The position numbers and the translations under genes were made by a program. DNA of 64,000 nt from NCBI RefSeq assembly GCF_000931935.2, contig NZ_AZAC01000008.1, positions 62,001 to 126,000 on the forward strand, given 5' to 3'. The notes beneath the pieces are model-generated. The model had not been told where the DNA came from. It saw nothing but the letters and a program-made list of their open reading frames with translations, and ran no database searches. Source of the DNA: Dethiosulfatarculus sandiegensis. Lineage in GTDB: Bacteria; Desulfobacterota; Desulfarculia; Desulfarculales; Desulfarculaceae. Shown here in pieces: positions 37,423-47,641 of the stretch (position 1 is its first letter; each line of letters starts with the position of its first letter).

Positions 37423-37678
37423 GTTAAGCTCCTGATTTTTATTGGCCTTGTCCGAAGGTAACGCCCCCTTCCGGAATAGTCAGGGCGTAGTTGTCGGGTT
37501 AGTGAAAAGAAACACATGCAAGGCCAAAAAATAATTGGGCATCAGTTAATCCGCATATGCAGTTCGCCCAGGCCTGGATCTATAAAAATTTTTTAGCTGC
37601 TGTTGCGGGTATCTCTCCTTGAACTGTGCCGGAAGTTTGCCGCTCAGACGGTCATTTGAAGCAGCACAGTCTTAAATT

Positions 37679-37707
37679 GATATAAACATATATAGCAATT
37701 TGGTCAA
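37679..37707 (-). promoter_or_regulatory. Candidate promoter for the AprA-like/TTT operon
   Basis: On the minus strand TTGACC (37707-37702) and TATATC (37684-37679) are separated by 17 bases. The leader would be about 255 bases. The AAACATATA word in this promoter also occurs upstream of the GntR gene at 39117-39125, possibly a shared regulator half-site. Confidence 0.45.
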
Positions 37708-38054
37708 CAACAAAATGACTCCCAATCAGCCTGGTAGAATAATTGTTTTTTAACAAGCTGATTTTATGTAGATATTTTTGAGAAATTTTTTTGAATAAAT
37801 TACCTGGGAAAGAGCCTGTCATATGAAGATATATACTAATTTTCGGGAATGGTGCTCAAATGGAAGAGATCGATCCCTTTTGGCTGGTTTTTGTTAAAGG
37901 TCGCCGGAAGTGATCTGTTGAATTGCCGGCATAAACCGGGTTGCAGGCAAGAGGCGCATGTGCGGGTAAAAAATGAATCCTCAAAGCATCCGCCCAATTA
38001 TACGGATTGATGACGGGCCGTCTACTTGCGGTTTCTTTAATGATAATTAGTTTA

Positions 38055-38091
38055 AGCCACTTGGCAAGGAACAAGCTTCTGCCAAGTGGCT
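38055..38091 (-). terminator. Terminator hairpin after the GntR regulator
   Basis: A 12-bp perfect stem (AGCCACTTGGCA / TGCCAAGTGGCT) with a 13-base loop lies about 40 bases beyond the regulator stop. It is followed on the minus strand by TTAAACTAATT, a poor U-tract. It separates the regulator from the operon it probably controls. Confidence 0.6.
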
Positions 38092-38129
38092 CACGAGGTT
38101 CGGAAGGCCTCTCCAGGTGCTTTGACAGC

Positions 38130-38978
38130 TCAATAGTGAGCCGCGTTTTTACGGATTATGTTCTGGTCTTCGGTGTGCAGATAGCTTATGCGATATTCAT
38201 AGGGCAGGTCGCGAATGGTGGTTGCCAGCATTTCAATACGTAAAAGGGGCGAACCATCGGCAACCTCAAGTATGGCCGCATTTTCTTCATGAGCAGCCAC
38301 CGCGCTTATCGCCTCCATGGTTGATAAGGTCGGCATTTTATAGCGCTGCTCAATCAAAAGATACAAAGGCGTCTCTTCGTGTTCTCGCAGGCTGATTTGG
38401 TTGAAGTCAGGGAAAATATCTCTCGGCAGATAAGATATGACATAGACCATGGGCCTGTTTTCATGTTTAAAGACCCTGGGCAGATGAAAAAACATGGTAT
38501 CCGGGGGGAGGTTCATTTTGGCCGCGGCCTTTGGTTCCTGCCCCAGGTTAACGGGCTCCAGGCACTTTATGTTCAAGCGCAGGCAATCACTGGCAAAATT
38601 TTCGGCAAAGCGGTAATAGCGCAGGGAATCGGTGTGTTCCGATGAATTGCGTACATAGGTGCCCCTGCCTTGCTGACGTGAAAGATACCCCTGTTCCACA
38701 AGCCCTTGCAGGGCATGACGTACAGTTCCTATGCTGGCCTGGAAAAAATCGGCCAAGCCCCTTTCAGTGGGTATGCGATCGCCCGGGGACCAGGTTCCAT
38801 TGGCAATATTACCCAATATTGTGTCCTGAATAAGCCGATACTTTGGCCTTTCTCCCTGGGGTGCGAAAATACTGTTTCCGTTAACCGGGCGGTTCTTTGT
38901 CAAAATAATTTCCTCAGCCATAAATATGGGGTCTCTGGTTATGTCCGAATGACGACTTCTCTTTTTCGCAGGCGGCAA
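38130..38978 (-). CDS. GntR-family regulator with UTRA domain
   Basis: The 282-residue frame has a winged helix-turn-helix (YRLIQDTILGNIANGTWSPG, then TERGLADFFQASIGTVRHAL and RQQGRGTYVR, about residues 47-112) and a UTRA ligand domain (about 130-275) ending YEYRISYLHTEDQ. It probably controls the AprA-like/TTT operon encoded just downstream on the same strand, with an organic acid or derived metabolite as effector. The start is uncertain: the frame opens with a TTG at 38978, and an ATG at 38921 would drop 19 basic residues. Neither has a well-placed ribosome binding site. Confidence 0.85.
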   Translation of the reverse strand: MPPAKKRSRHSDITRDPIFMAEEIILTKNRPVNGNSIFAPQGERPKYRLIQDTILGNIANGTWSPGDRIPTERGLADFFQASIGTVRHALQGLVEQGYLSRQQGRGTYVRNSSEHTDSLRYYRFAENFASDCLRLNIKCLEPVNLGQEPKAAAKMNLPPDTMFFHLPRVFKHENRPMVYVISYLPRDIFPDFNQISLREHEETPLYLLIEQRYKMPTLSTMEAISAVAAHEENAAILEVADGSPLLRIEMLATTIRDLPYEYRISYLHTEDQNIIRKNAAHY

Positions 38979-39553
38979 AATCCTTTTCCGCTGGTTTGCG
39001 GCAAGCTTGGCGGTCTTTGCCTGTAATGATCATCTGCTAATCGTTCGCTGGTGTTTGAACTCGGGTCATAACCTTGTTTTTTGCGATTCTCGGTTGATCT
39101 TAAGTTTAAGTGGGCAAACATATACATCATTTATGCATATAGTGCACCTATTATTGGGTAACTTGCAATTTTACCCGGACTGTTCAGGGATAGTGCCTGC
39201 TTTATAGTGAAATACCTGTAGTTAACTTAGCTCTCTTCTTGGTTGGCCCAGGCCTCTCAAAGTTGGCGCCTTAAACAGAACAAAGGCGCATTCTGAGAAA
39301 ATGTTGCTTTCCGGCTTGGAGAAAGACCTGGGACCGCCATAGTTAAGCACCTCAAAAATCATGTGGGTTTAATCGGTCAATAGATCCATCCATAATTTTA
39401 AAAACGGAATTTGAAGGCGCTTTCCGGCACTACACTTCTAATCCTTATAAAAAGCACAAAAAAGCAGCTGATCTTTTTAGCCCGGTTGGTTTTTCCCCGT
39501 TGCTTTGTAATTAAATCGCGGGTTGGTGGCAACAAGGCCGTAAATTGTGCGGT
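38979..39553. other. Gene-free region between the GntR and YbaK genes
   Basis: About 575 bases with no supported reading frame. The only notable words are AAACATATA (39117-39125), repeated from the AprA-like operon promoter, and a nearby TGCATATAGTGCA-like partial palindrome around 39134-39146 that could be a regulator site. Confidence 0.4.
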
Positions 39554-40042
39554 TTATTTTTCCAGACGCACCTCACTGATTTTTCCCTGGGTGATTCTGG
39601 GCAGTTCACTGGAATTGAGCTTGAACACGGCGTTTGGCGTGCCGGCGGCCGCCCAGATGTAGTCATATTCCAGAAGATCCTGGTCGATAAAGGTGGTCAC
39701 AGGCTCAAGATGCCCCACAGGCGGAATCCCCCCAATGGTAAACCCCGTTTTTTGTTTAACAAAATCAGCATCAGCCTTCCCCAGCTTTTCTCCAAGCAAT
39801 GCGGATACCTTTTTCAGATCCACCATGTTGGCTCCGCTGGCAATGACCAGGACCGGCTGTTGGGATTGTTTTGCTTTAAATATTAAAGATTTTGCGATTT
39901 GTCCAACCTCACAATGAACAGCCTGGGCAGCATCCTGGCTGGTTCGGGTGGAGCTGGGCATAATCTGAATTTGAACTTCAAGTTCAAGGTTTTTAAGAGC
40001 TTGGCTTACTTTCTGAATGCTTGGATGATTTATATCTGACAT
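39554..40042 (-). CDS. YbaK/EbsC-family aminoacyl-tRNA deacylase
   Basis: The 162-residue protein matches the YbaK/ProX editing domain: AKSLIFKAKQSQQPVLVIAS (about residues 49-68) with the conserved Lys, GFTIGGIPPVGH (about 99-110) with the GxxxGG-P-G loop, and WAAAGTPNAVFKL near the C-terminus. Such free-standing domains hydrolyse mischarged tRNAs such as Cys-tRNA(Pro). It is monocistronic on the minus strand. Confidence 0.9.
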   Translation of the reverse strand: MSDINHPSIQKVSQALKNLELEVQIQIMPSSTRTSQDAAQAVHCEVGQIAKSLIFKAKQSQQPVLVIASGANMVDLKKVSALLGEKLGKADADFVKQKTGFTIGGIPPVGHLEPVTTFIDQDLLEYDYIWAAAGTPNAVFKLNSSELPRITQGKISEVRLEK

Positions 40043-40579
40043 ACAGTTGTCCCGGTGTTAAGTGAAATGTTTAAGCAGCCTATATCAGCAGGATCAAGCT
40101 ACATAAAAATTAACTTAAAAGCAATCTCAATCCTGGGAAGCGGGGCTTTGGATTTTTTATTATTAAAAGTGATAAAAATTAAACTTTCCCCAGCTAACTT
40201 GATTAAGGGAAAACAGGCCTTGCTGTTTAAGTGATCCTGTTTTGTTTTTCGCCGCTCTAAACGATCATTTTGACTTTTCAGGTCAGATTCCTGAAATTGT
40301 CCCGGTTTGGAAACTGGGCAGTTCGGTAAGCTTGGTAAAAAAAAGCTCCTGCCGGGTGCTGGGAAAAAGCCGGGCTTGGGGATTTATTTTGTAAATAAAA
40401 TACTCTTGTTACCTGTTTATAGGATGGATTGATGCGGTTTCGGAGTATTAAGCCTTTAGGCTAAGCTGTGCATATGGCGGATTATAAACCGGGGATGCTA
40501 TCCGGAGGTGGTTTTCAATAATAAACCGGGTCGGCTGAACCAGACCCGGCTTATTCCAAGCTAAGTGAAGCAAGGAAAT
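40043..40579. other. Gene-free region between YbaK and chemoreceptor genes
   Basis: About 540 bases hold the chemoreceptor terminator (40520-40555) and no supported gene. Most of it is AT-rich and lies upstream of ybaK. Confidence 0.5.
40520..40555 (-). terminator. Terminator after the chemoreceptor gene
   Basis: A 7-bp GC core (CCGGGTC / GACCCGG) extended by five A-T pairs across one mismatch, with a 10-base loop, lies about 25 bases beyond the stop and is followed by TTATT on the minus strand. Confidence 0.75.
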
Positions 40580-42847
40580 TTATCCTTGCCCTAAGAATGC
40601 GGATTCATCACTTTCCTGATTGGGGCGGGTTTCTTGGGCAATCAAGGCCTGACTTGGCTGGTCGCCTTGCTGGCCGGTTAGAGAAATGCCATGCTTTTTT
40701 TCTTTTGACGCCCCTTTTTTCTTTCCTGCCAATCCTTCAAGCTCAATAACCAAACGGAGCATCCCCGCTGCCTGGGAATTAAGTTGCTCACTGGCAGAGG
40801 CGGATTCCTCGGCATTGGCCGCATTTTGCTGGGTTACCTGGTCCATTTCTCCCACAGCCCGATTGGTCTGGTCTATGCCCTGGGTCTGTTCTCTACTGGC
40901 TGATGCTATTTCATTTATAAGCTCAGAGAGTTTTTCACTGTTGCCAAGCACCTTGGTAAAGGCGTCCCTGGTTTTACCCACCGCACCCGCACCCTGGTCG
41001 GCTTTGTTAATGGTGTCCTCTATTATTTCAGAGGTCTTGCCCGAGGCTTCTGCTGCGCGCATGGCCAGGTTTCGCACTTCATCCGCAACCACGGCAAAAC
41101 CCGCGCCCGCCTCACCGGCCCGGGCCGCCTCCACCGCTGCGTTCAAGGCCAGCAAGTTGGTCTGAAAGGCTATTTCATCTATGGTCTTGATGATGCCTGC
41201 GGTTTCCTTGCTGGCTTGGTTTATCTGCTCCATGGAGCTTATGAGTTCGTTCATGGATTCTTCGGCGGATTTGGCCGCCTGGTTGGTTTCCCCGGCCAAA
41301 CTGTCGGCCTGTTGGGCGTTTTCCGAATTTGCCTTGGTCATGGAGGCCATCTCCTCCAGGGATGCAGAGGTTTCTTCCAGGCTGGCCGCCTGTTGAGAGG
41401 CTCCTCCGGCCAGGGTTTGGCTTGCGAATGAGACTTGTTCGGAAGCCTGGGTAACCTCTTGAGCCCCCTGGGTAAGCCCCTTGATCACCCGGTTCAGGGG
41501 CTTGGTTATGGAGCGGGTGAGGAAAACGGCCAGAAAAATGCCGAGCAAAACAGAGACCGCCGCAGCTATGGGTATTATTATCTCGGCTGTTTGAGCCTGT
41601 TCGGCAGCTTCCCTGGTTGCCTTTTGCCGAACTTCCAGGCACACCTGCTGAACTGCCTCGGCTGCCTTGACCATGGTTTTTTCAGCTTTTAGCTGTTCCA
41701 AAAGAGCTGCGTCAAGGCTTTGCGAGGCAGATTGATAGTTTTTTAAAGAAATAATAAACGCCGCTGCTTTTGCCTGGTTTTCTTTTTTCTTGAATGTGCC
41801 TTTTAACTTTAAGGCCATGGCCAGGCTGTCGGAAATCTTTTGGGCCGCCTTTAGGGCAGATTCGGAGTTTAATCCTTGAGTGTGGGCCTGGGCCTCCAAC
41901 TCCCTGGCTTGCAACAGCCAATAAATCATCTGGTTGGCTTGTTCCGATTTATTGGTCTTTTCTTCAAGAAGCATCTCGGATTGATCCTGCAACATGACTC
42001 TTTTAGCCCTCTGGTTCAACTTAAGGGCCTTGATTGCGGTAGAGGCCTGGTCAAAGGCTTTTATATACGCGTCCTTATCCGTCAGCTCCCTGGTGCGCTG
42101 ATAACGCAGGAACTTTTCTTCATAGACCCGGTATTGGGATTTGGCGGAGACGATCTGTTCCTTATCGGCAGTGTCCTTTATTTTTGCAGACATTTGTTTG
42201 ATTTGTTTCAGGATGTTGTTGTTAACTTCCTTCCACTTGAATTTAAGCTCCATGCTGTTTTGGTTTTCCAGGGCGGATGCCAGGGCTTTGGCTTCCATCA
42301 ACTCTAGCAAAAGGCCGGTGGCATCTTCATCCAGGGCAAAGCCGGCCTTGAGTTTCAGGCCGCTTATGGTTCTGGCCTTGGCCAGGGCCTGTTTTTGTCC
42401 GGCGACCATTTTTTGCCCCATGCCAATGGCTTGAAAAGCCTTTTGTTGCATTTTTTGGGATAAGGCGGTTCTTTTTTCCTGGAGCTTTACATAATCGGCA
42501 AAGGCTTTTTTATATAAGTTGATCTGCTCCATAACCTTGACCATATATTTTCTATCGGTCTGGTTTGTCAGGGAATTTTGAATGTTTCGGGCCTGGGCTC
42601 CGGCTTCTTGAACCTGTTTCCGCACCTGCTCCAGGTCTTTTTGTCCGCCTTTAAGTAAATAATTTTTTTCCAATTGTCTGGCATTCAGAATGGATTGTGC
42701 CAGATCATTAACCGCCTGGACCGAATCCATTCCCTGGATCACCCGGTTTAAACCAAAAAAACCGAAGCTGGAACCGATCAATAAAAACAAGATGATCAGA
42801 CCATAGCCACTGGCGATTTTGCTCCCTAATTGCATTTTTTTGAACAT
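40580..42847 (-). CDS. Methyl-accepting chemotaxis protein with helical (HBM-like) sensor
   Basis: The 755-residue protein has two membrane helices (about residues 12-33 and 425-450, [20 protein letters not shown]). These flank a nearly 400-residue all-helical periplasmic sensor rich in Gln/Lys heptads, which fits a helical bimodular domain. A HAMP follows ([20 protein letters not shown]), then the signalling domain with the conserved tip [20 protein letters not shown] and [14 protein letters not shown]. Helical bimodular receptors in other bacteria bind organic acids such as TCA intermediates. The C-terminus is a flexible tail with no CheR-binding pentapeptide. No chemotaxis kinase genes are adjacent. 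Confidence 0.93.
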   Translation of the reverse strand: MFKKMQLGSKIASGYGLIILFLLIGSSFGFFGLNRVIQGMDSVQAVNDLAQSILNARQLEKNYLLKGGQKDLEQVRKQVQEAGAQARNIQNSLTNQTDRKYMVKVMEQINLYKKAFADYVKLQEKRTALSQKMQQKAFQAIGMGQKMVAGQKQALAKARTISGLKLKAGFALDEDATGLLLELMEAKALASALENQNSMELKFKWKEVNNNILKQIKQMSAKIKDTADKEQIVSAKSQYRVYEEKFLRYQRTRELTDKDAYIKAFDQASTAIKALKLNQRAKRVMLQDQSEMLLEEKTNKSEQANQMIYWLLQARELEAQAHTQGLNSESALKAAQKISDSLAMALKLKGTFKKKENQAKAAAFIISLKNYQSASQSLDAALLEQLKAEKTMVKAAEAVQQVCLEVRQKATREAAEQAQTAEIIIPIAAAVSVLLGIFLAVFLTRSITKPLNRVIKGLTQGAQEVTQASEQVSFASQTLAGGASQQAASLEETSASLEEMASMTKANSENAQQADSLAGETNQAAKSAEESMNELISSMEQINQASKETAGIIKTIDEIAFQTNLLALNAAVEAARAGEAGAGFAVVADEVRNLAMRAAEASGKTSEIIEDTINKADQGAGAVGKTRDAFTKVLGNSEKLSELINEIASASREQTQGIDQTNRAVGEMDQVTQQNAANAEESASASEQLNSQAAGMLRLVIELEGLAGKKKGASKEKKHGISLTGQQGDQPSQALIAQETRPNQESDESAFLGQG

Positions 42848-44039
42848 GAAGGCTCACTTTCGCTTTCAGCCTGCCCAGGGGGATTTTTAAATAGCCGAGA
42901 GATGGAATTTGCAATATCCATGTCCTTAAAGGAACAGGTCTTTTTATAGGTATGGGGTGATCCTTGCCTGGAATCTGATGCGGAAAGGCTTTAACCAAGG
43001 CAAAGACAAGACGCCATATTTCCTGGGCAACAGCATGGCAATTAAAGAAATATGATTTTTCCGATGGTTCATTCGGGCATCAATAGCATGATTAGCTAAA
43101 AAACTTCAAGTAAATACACAAAAAGTGGTTTTTTTTTTGAAGCGTCTTAAATATATTAATTTAATAAGCCCGACTCCATAGTGAAAAATAATAAACAGTT
43201 ATGGTTGACTGTAAATAATTTTCCATTTCAGTTGGGCAGAAGTAATTAGCTTATTAAATTATCTCAATTGTGTGATTGTCAGAACTGTCATAGGAGTAAC
43301 TGATTGATTATTAATTAAATAATTGGAGTCGGCCTGAAAAATCAGGAAAGGCGGGGGCGCGGCGGACGGGTAATCCATGATTGTTTCCAAGTTTGGATAC
43401 TGACATGAAAAAATTCCTAAGCTGGAATCATTTACTTGTTTTCCATTATGGCCAAGTTATCATCACCTTGACGATATGTCTTTGACTGAACTTTGGGAAA
43501 CAAAAGACGAACACACCTGCCAAACATGCAGGTAAAAGCTACGGGCTCCATCTAAAAACCGGCCCGCGCGGCAAGTGAGAGCTTATCCGTTCCCGCAGCG
43601 AATATGGGGAATTTTGTACGGTCTGAGCATGTGCTATTAAAATACCTTTTCATGATCATTGTAAACAAAGCGCTGACAGCATGAAGATAAAAAGCCCGCC
43701 CCAGGTGTGTTCGTAAAGCGGGACATGGGGTCAAGGGAGAGAAACTGAACAGCCGTGAGCAGAAGCCTGGATGAGCGTATGATTCAGGGCATGATCCGGC
43801 GGCCTCAATTTTCTGCTGGTTGCGCAAAACACCGATTCCAAGCAGAATCACAGGGTGCTTTATTTTCCGGTTAACGGTGGCCAATAACCTGATTTTCTGG
43901 GCAAATCCCGGCAAACAAGGCAAAATTGTGGCCTTGATGTATCAAATAGGTACACTTCATAAACTGAGCGGTCTGTTTAGATTCCGGCAAAAGAATACGG
44001 TTATCACCCCTGGCTTTTAAAATTAAGGATAGGAAAGAT
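42848..44039. other. 1.2-kb gene-poor, AT-rich region
   Basis: No reading frame here has protein-like composition. The stretch 43100-43330 is strongly AT-rich, and a short stem ACCTGC-CAAACAT-GCAGGT occurs near 43515-43533. I looked for a riboswitch upstream of the chemoreceptor and saw no convincing match. A ribosome binding site (AGGAAAG) ends the region before the methyltransferase. Confidence 0.5.
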
Positions 44040-44606
44040 ATGAGCAATTCTCCTATTGGAGCAGGCAAAAGCAGCTTTGACTTGATAGATGAGGGGTTGG
44101 TTCTAGGAGCCATTGCCAAGATCAAACCCGGCGCGCTTCTGGATCTGGGCTGCGGTGCGGGTAATTACACCATGGCCCTGGCCAGGTTCCTGGGTTCCGG
44201 GTGCATGGTCTACGGCGTGGACCTCTGGGCGGAAGGCATAGCCCAGCTGAAGGACCGGGCAGATCAGGCAGGGTTGTCCAATCTGCAAGCCATGACCGGC
44301 GATGCGGGGCAAACCATCCCCCTGGCCGATGACACAGTGGACGTGGTCTTCATGGGCACGGTTTTTCACGACCTGGTGGCCACAGGAGTGGACCAAAAGG
44401 CATTGGAGCAGATAAAACGCGTGCTGAAGCCGGGCGGCGCACTGGCAATCGTTGAGTTTTTGCCCAAGGATGACGACTCTTCCGGCCCTCCCAACCGGGT
44501 GCGTCTGTCTCCAGAGCAGCTGCGGGACATGTTGGCAGAGCATGGTTTCAAAGAAAGCGGCACTGAGGCAATGGGCGAGCGCACCTACTTGAGCCTGTTT
44601 GACTGA
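44040..44606 (+). CDS. Class I SAM-dependent methyltransferase
   Basis: The 188-residue protein carries the SAM-binding motif I LLDLGCGAGNYTMALARFLG (about residues 33-52), the acidic loop VYGVDLWAEGIAQLK, motif II DDTVDVVFMGTVFHDL and RVLKPGGALAIVEF (about 129-142). It resembles Methyltransf_11/UbiE-like enzymes. A good ribosome binding site (AGGAAAG) precedes the ATG. There is no informative neighbour; the substrate is unknown. Confidence 0.88.
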   Translation: MSNSPIGAGKSSFDLIDEGLVLGAIAKIKPGALLDLGCGAGNYTMALARFLGSGCMVYGVDLWAEGIAQLKDRADQAGLSNLQAMTGDAGQTIPLADDTVDVVFMGTVFHDLVATGVDQKALEQIKRVLKPGGALAIVEFLPKDDDSSGPPNRVRLSPEQLRDMLAEHGFKESGTEAMGERTYLSLFD

Positions 44607-44994
44607 ACCAGGTTTTCGTCAGTAAGCCATGGTCTTGAAGGGGCGTTTGAAAGCTTTTCAAGGCCATGGCAAGGCCTATTCTGGGAAGTTACGAGGTTTT
44701 TATCGGGAGTCTCAGCTATTTCGTGTAGTGGACTGTATGATCCGAAGATATCCTTTGAACGGGCAATACACGCTGATTTTCGCTTTTTATCTTAAGCGGC
44801 AGTCACCGGCGCCTGTCAAAAAAGAAAATCCTACATTGTCGATAACTATTCAAGAACGTCACTCTACCGCTATCTGATCCCCAACCAACGATTTTGACAT
44901 AGTCAGCTTTAAAACTTGCCTCTGTGGGGTGAAAAACTGCATTATCCAGGTTGGTTGTAGTAAAAGTCGGAGACTGCATCAAGAGGGGGCGGAT
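44607..44994. other. Gene-free stretch upstream of the alpha/beta hydrolase
   Basis: About 390 bases. An 82-codon frame at 44629-44877 has no ribosome binding site and an unconvincing composition, so it is not annotated. No terminator or promoter is clear. Confidence 0.4.
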
Positions 44995-46086
44995 GTGAGG
45001 CCGAATTTATTAAAGATAGTTTGTGCACAAGTATTGATTCTGGTTTGTCTATTTGCCTCATCGTGTGCCGTGACCGGTGAGAGAACCCAAAACGATCCAC
45101 TGGTTATCAAGGAACAGGGAAGTTTTGCAGCCGGTGGAACGGTCATTGCCAGCCCTGGTGAGTTTGACCCGAAAAACCTTTTTAAAACAGGAGGGCAAAC
45201 CCTCCATGGAGATCACCTTTATACTTTTTACCAGGTCCCTGAAAACGCTCGCAAACTGCCTCTGGTGTTCTGGCATGGCTATGGGCAGTTCTCCAAGACA
45301 TGGGAAACAACCCCAGATGGACGCGAGGGGTTTCAGAACATTTTTCTACGCCGCAATTTTGGGGTCTACCTGATTGATCAGCCCCGTCGCGGCAACGCCG
45401 GTCGCAGCACTAAACCAGGAAGCATTAATGCCGTGCCGGATGAGCAGAAGTGGTTCACCATTTTCCGCCTCGGCATCTGGCCGGAATTCTTCCCCGGTGT
45501 GCAATTTTCTAAAAATCCGGAGAGCCTCAATCAATTTTTCCGTCAGCTGACTCCGGATACCGCGCCAATTGATATCAATGTCAATGCTGATGCTGTTGCC
45601 GCGCTGTTTGACAGGATCGGCCCCGGCCTGCTTGTCACCCATTCACATAGCGGCGGCATGGGGTGGGTGGCGGTTCTAAAAAGCAACAAGATAAAAGGCG
45701 TCGTTTCTTATGAACCGGGATCGGGCTTTATATTTCCGGAAGGCGAAGTCCCTGCCCCAATGCCGAGTTCCGGTGGAAATCTTAAGGCAATCGGTGTGCC
45801 TTTAGCAAATTTTTTAAAGCTCACTAAAATCCCCATTGTCATCTATTACGGTGACAATATCCCGTCTGAACCATCAGACAGCCCCAGTCAGGATCAGTGG
45901 CGAATTCATCTTGCCATGGCAAAGTTGTGGGTGGATGCCGTAAACCGCCATGGAGGTGATGCTGCTTTGGTGCACCTTCCTGAAATTGGAATTTACGGCA
46001 ATACTCACTTTCCGTTTTCGGATCTGAATAACCGGGAAATCGCAGACTTGATGTACGATTTCCTGGCAGAGAAAAATTTGAACTGA
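44995..46086 (+). CDS. Exported alpha/beta hydrolase lipoprotein
   Basis: From the GTG at 44995 (AGAGGGGG 5 bases upstream) the protein has 363 residues and a lipoprotein signal ending LFASSCAVTG. The longer frame from GTG 44929 adds 22 residues that spoil the signal. An alpha/beta hydrolase domain follows: LPLVFWHGYGQFSKTWET (oxyanion region), YLIDQPRRGNAGRS, the nucleophile region LVTHSHSGGMGW (Ser near residue 218), and a late HFPFSDLNN with the candidate catalytic His. The elbow reads H-S-H-S-G-G rather than the usual G-H-S-Q-G. Substrate unknown; related secreted hydrolases act on esters or lactones. Confidence 0.82.
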   Translation: MRPNLLKIVCAQVLILVCLFASSCAVTGERTQNDPLVIKEQGSFAAGGTVIASPGEFDPKNLFKTGGQTLHGDHLYTFYQVPENARKLPLVFWHGYGQFSKTWETTPDGREGFQNIFLRRNFGVYLIDQPRRGNAGRSTKPGSINAVPDEQKWFTIFRLGIWPEFFPGVQFSKNPESLNQFFRQLTPDTAPIDINVNADAVAALFDRIGPGLLVTHSHSGGMGWVAVLKSNKIKGVVSYEPGSGFIFPEGEVPAPMPSSGGNLKAIGVPLANFLKLTKIPIVIYYGDNIPSEPSDSPSQDQWRIHLAMAKLWVDAVNRHGGDAALVHLPEIGIYGNTHFPFSDLNNREIADLMYDFLAEKNLN

Positions 46087-46237
46087 GGGCCTTCCCAAAT
46101 TAGGTCCAGCTCTCAGTTGGGGATTCGGCTTTCTGCGCACGATTAGACAAAAAATACCCCTGGACTCCCGCCTTTTGGCCGGTCAAACTAAACACCGATT
46201 GAAAACAACCTGTGAGCGGAATTATAGGGGAGCGACG

Positions 46238-47575
46238 ATGGTTTCAAGGGATGTCGGTAAAAAATTGGCTTACCTGATAACGGTTTTGTGCGCCTTTTGC
46301 CTGGGCTGCGCCTCGCCCGGCGCAAAGCCTGCCGAGATTTCCTTGCCGGTGCAGGATGCAACTCTGTATCTGAAAACGCCGTGGCAAGTTGAACCCGCCG
46401 TGCAAAAGGCCCTTTACCGGCAATTTATGGATGAATACTTCAGCTGCTGGAATGAACCCGAGCCCCGGGTGGGCCTGGAAGCCATGTTGGAGGCTTTTGA
46501 CAAGGCCAAACTTTCGCCGGGCCTGGCCGAGAATCTGTTGCCCCGCTCTTCCAAATGGTATCAAGATCTGGCCGATCTGGCGGATTTTGGAGATTACCCC
46601 AACCGGGCCTGGCGGGGGCTGACCCTGGGCTGGGTGGAGATGCGGGTCTTTCCCACTGCCAAACCGGCCCTTTACAACGCCGACCGGCCGGGCTCCATGA
46701 TGTTTGACAGCCTTCAACAATCGTTGTTGCACCCGGGCATGCCGGTTTTTGTGCATCACATCAGCAAGGACGGAGCCTGGCTCATGGTCCAGACCCCCAT
46801 CGCATGGGGTTGGCTGCCGGTTAACAGGGTGGCCCGCTTGAACCGGACCCAGGCCTCACGTTGGCAAAGCGGTCCGTTCACCGCCTTTACCAACGACAAT
46901 GTGACGCTTAAAGACAAGGCCGGACGGTTTGTCTTCAAGGCGGGAATCGGATGCTTGCTTCCCGTTGCCGATGGGCCCGACCGGGTTCTGGCCGTGCGGG
47001 CGGATAGCGAACTTCGGGCCGTGTTGGTGGAGGCGGTCTTTGACCGGGACTTTACGGCCAACCATCCCATGGGCCTGTCCTCTAAAAATCTGGCCGTGAT
47101 CGTCAACCGCCTTTTGGGCTCACCCTATGGCTGGGGAGGACGCTACGGCAATCGCGACTGTTCGGCCACCTTGCAGGACCTGTTCAGGACATTTGGCCTG
47201 TGGCTGCCGCGAAATTCCACTGACCAGGCTGCAACCGGCCGGGTCTTCAGCTTGGACGGCATGCCGGACAACAAGAAAGAAGCCCTGCTCTTGGAGCAAG
47301 GGCTGCCGGGTCTGACCCTGGTGCACCTGCCCGGTCACATAATGCTCTTTCTAGGCCGGGACGGTAATGAACCGATGGTCTTTCACAATACATGGGGCCT
47401 TAGGGTGGTGAATCTGCTGGGGCATGAGGGCCGGGCCATGCTGGGCCGCGCGGTAATCACCAACTTGCGGCCGGGCCGGGAACTTTTATTGATGCCTCAG
47501 CCCGAGGGCTTTTTGGTCAACCGGGCGGATTCTTTCAATCTGTTGGTGGACCGTGGCGATCTGATCGCTAATTAG
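46238..47575 (+). CDS. SH3-NlpC/P60 cell-wall peptidase lipoprotein
   Basis: The 445-residue protein from the ATG at 46238 (AGGGGAG 7 bases upstream) has a lipoprotein signal (LITVLCAFCLGCASPG). Two SH3b-like regions (about 130-290, with GWVEMRVFPTAKPALYN and WLPVNRVARLN) and a C-terminal NlpC/P60 domain follow: SPYGWGGRYGNRDCSATLQD with the nucleophile Cys (about 310) and LPGHIMLFLG with the His (about 362). This is the SH3-NlpC architecture of YkfC-like gamma-D-glutamyl-diamino-acid endopeptidases that recycle or remodel murein. A bidirectional terminator follows the gene. Confidence 0.88.
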   Translation: MVSRDVGKKLAYLITVLCAFCLGCASPGAKPAEISLPVQDATLYLKTPWQVEPAVQKALYRQFMDEYFSCWNEPEPRVGLEAMLEAFDKAKLSPGLAENLLPRSSKWYQDLADLADFGDYPNRAWRGLTLGWVEMRVFPTAKPALYNADRPGSMMFDSLQQSLLHPGMPVFVHHISKDGAWLMVQTPIAWGWLPVNRVARLNRTQASRWQSGPFTAFTNDNVTLKDKAGRFVFKAGIGCLLPVADGPDRVLAVRADSELRAVLVEAVFDRDFTANHPMGLSSKNLAVIVNRLLGSPYGWGGRYGNRDCSATLQDLFRTFGLWLPRNSTDQAATGRVFSLDGMPDNKKEALLLEQGLPGLTLVHLPGHIMLFLGRDGNEPMVFHNTWGLRVVNLLGHEGRAMLGRAVITNLRPGRELLLMPQPEGFLVNRADSFNLLVDRGDLIAN

Positions 47576-47641
47576 GCACCGGCAAGATTTAAAACACCTC
47601 TTTCAATTCCTAAATACCGGGATTTTTTTAAAATGGCATTA

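Larger units (their letters stand above)
37423..38129. other. Intergenic region upstream of the AprA-like operon
   Basis: About 700 bases hold a candidate minus-strand promoter (37679-37707) and the regulator's terminator hairpin (38055-38091). AT-rich sequence spans 37680-37860. No gene is supported. Confidence 0.5.

Noticed and set aside
42848-43100. Possible c-di-GMP riboswitch upstream of the chemoreceptor
   Set aside because: I looked for the conserved core and paired elements and did not find them in either orientation.
43552-44125. Minus-strand frames before the methyltransferase
   Set aside because: No ribosome binding site, low-complexity composition and no family resemblance; one overlaps the methyltransferase start.
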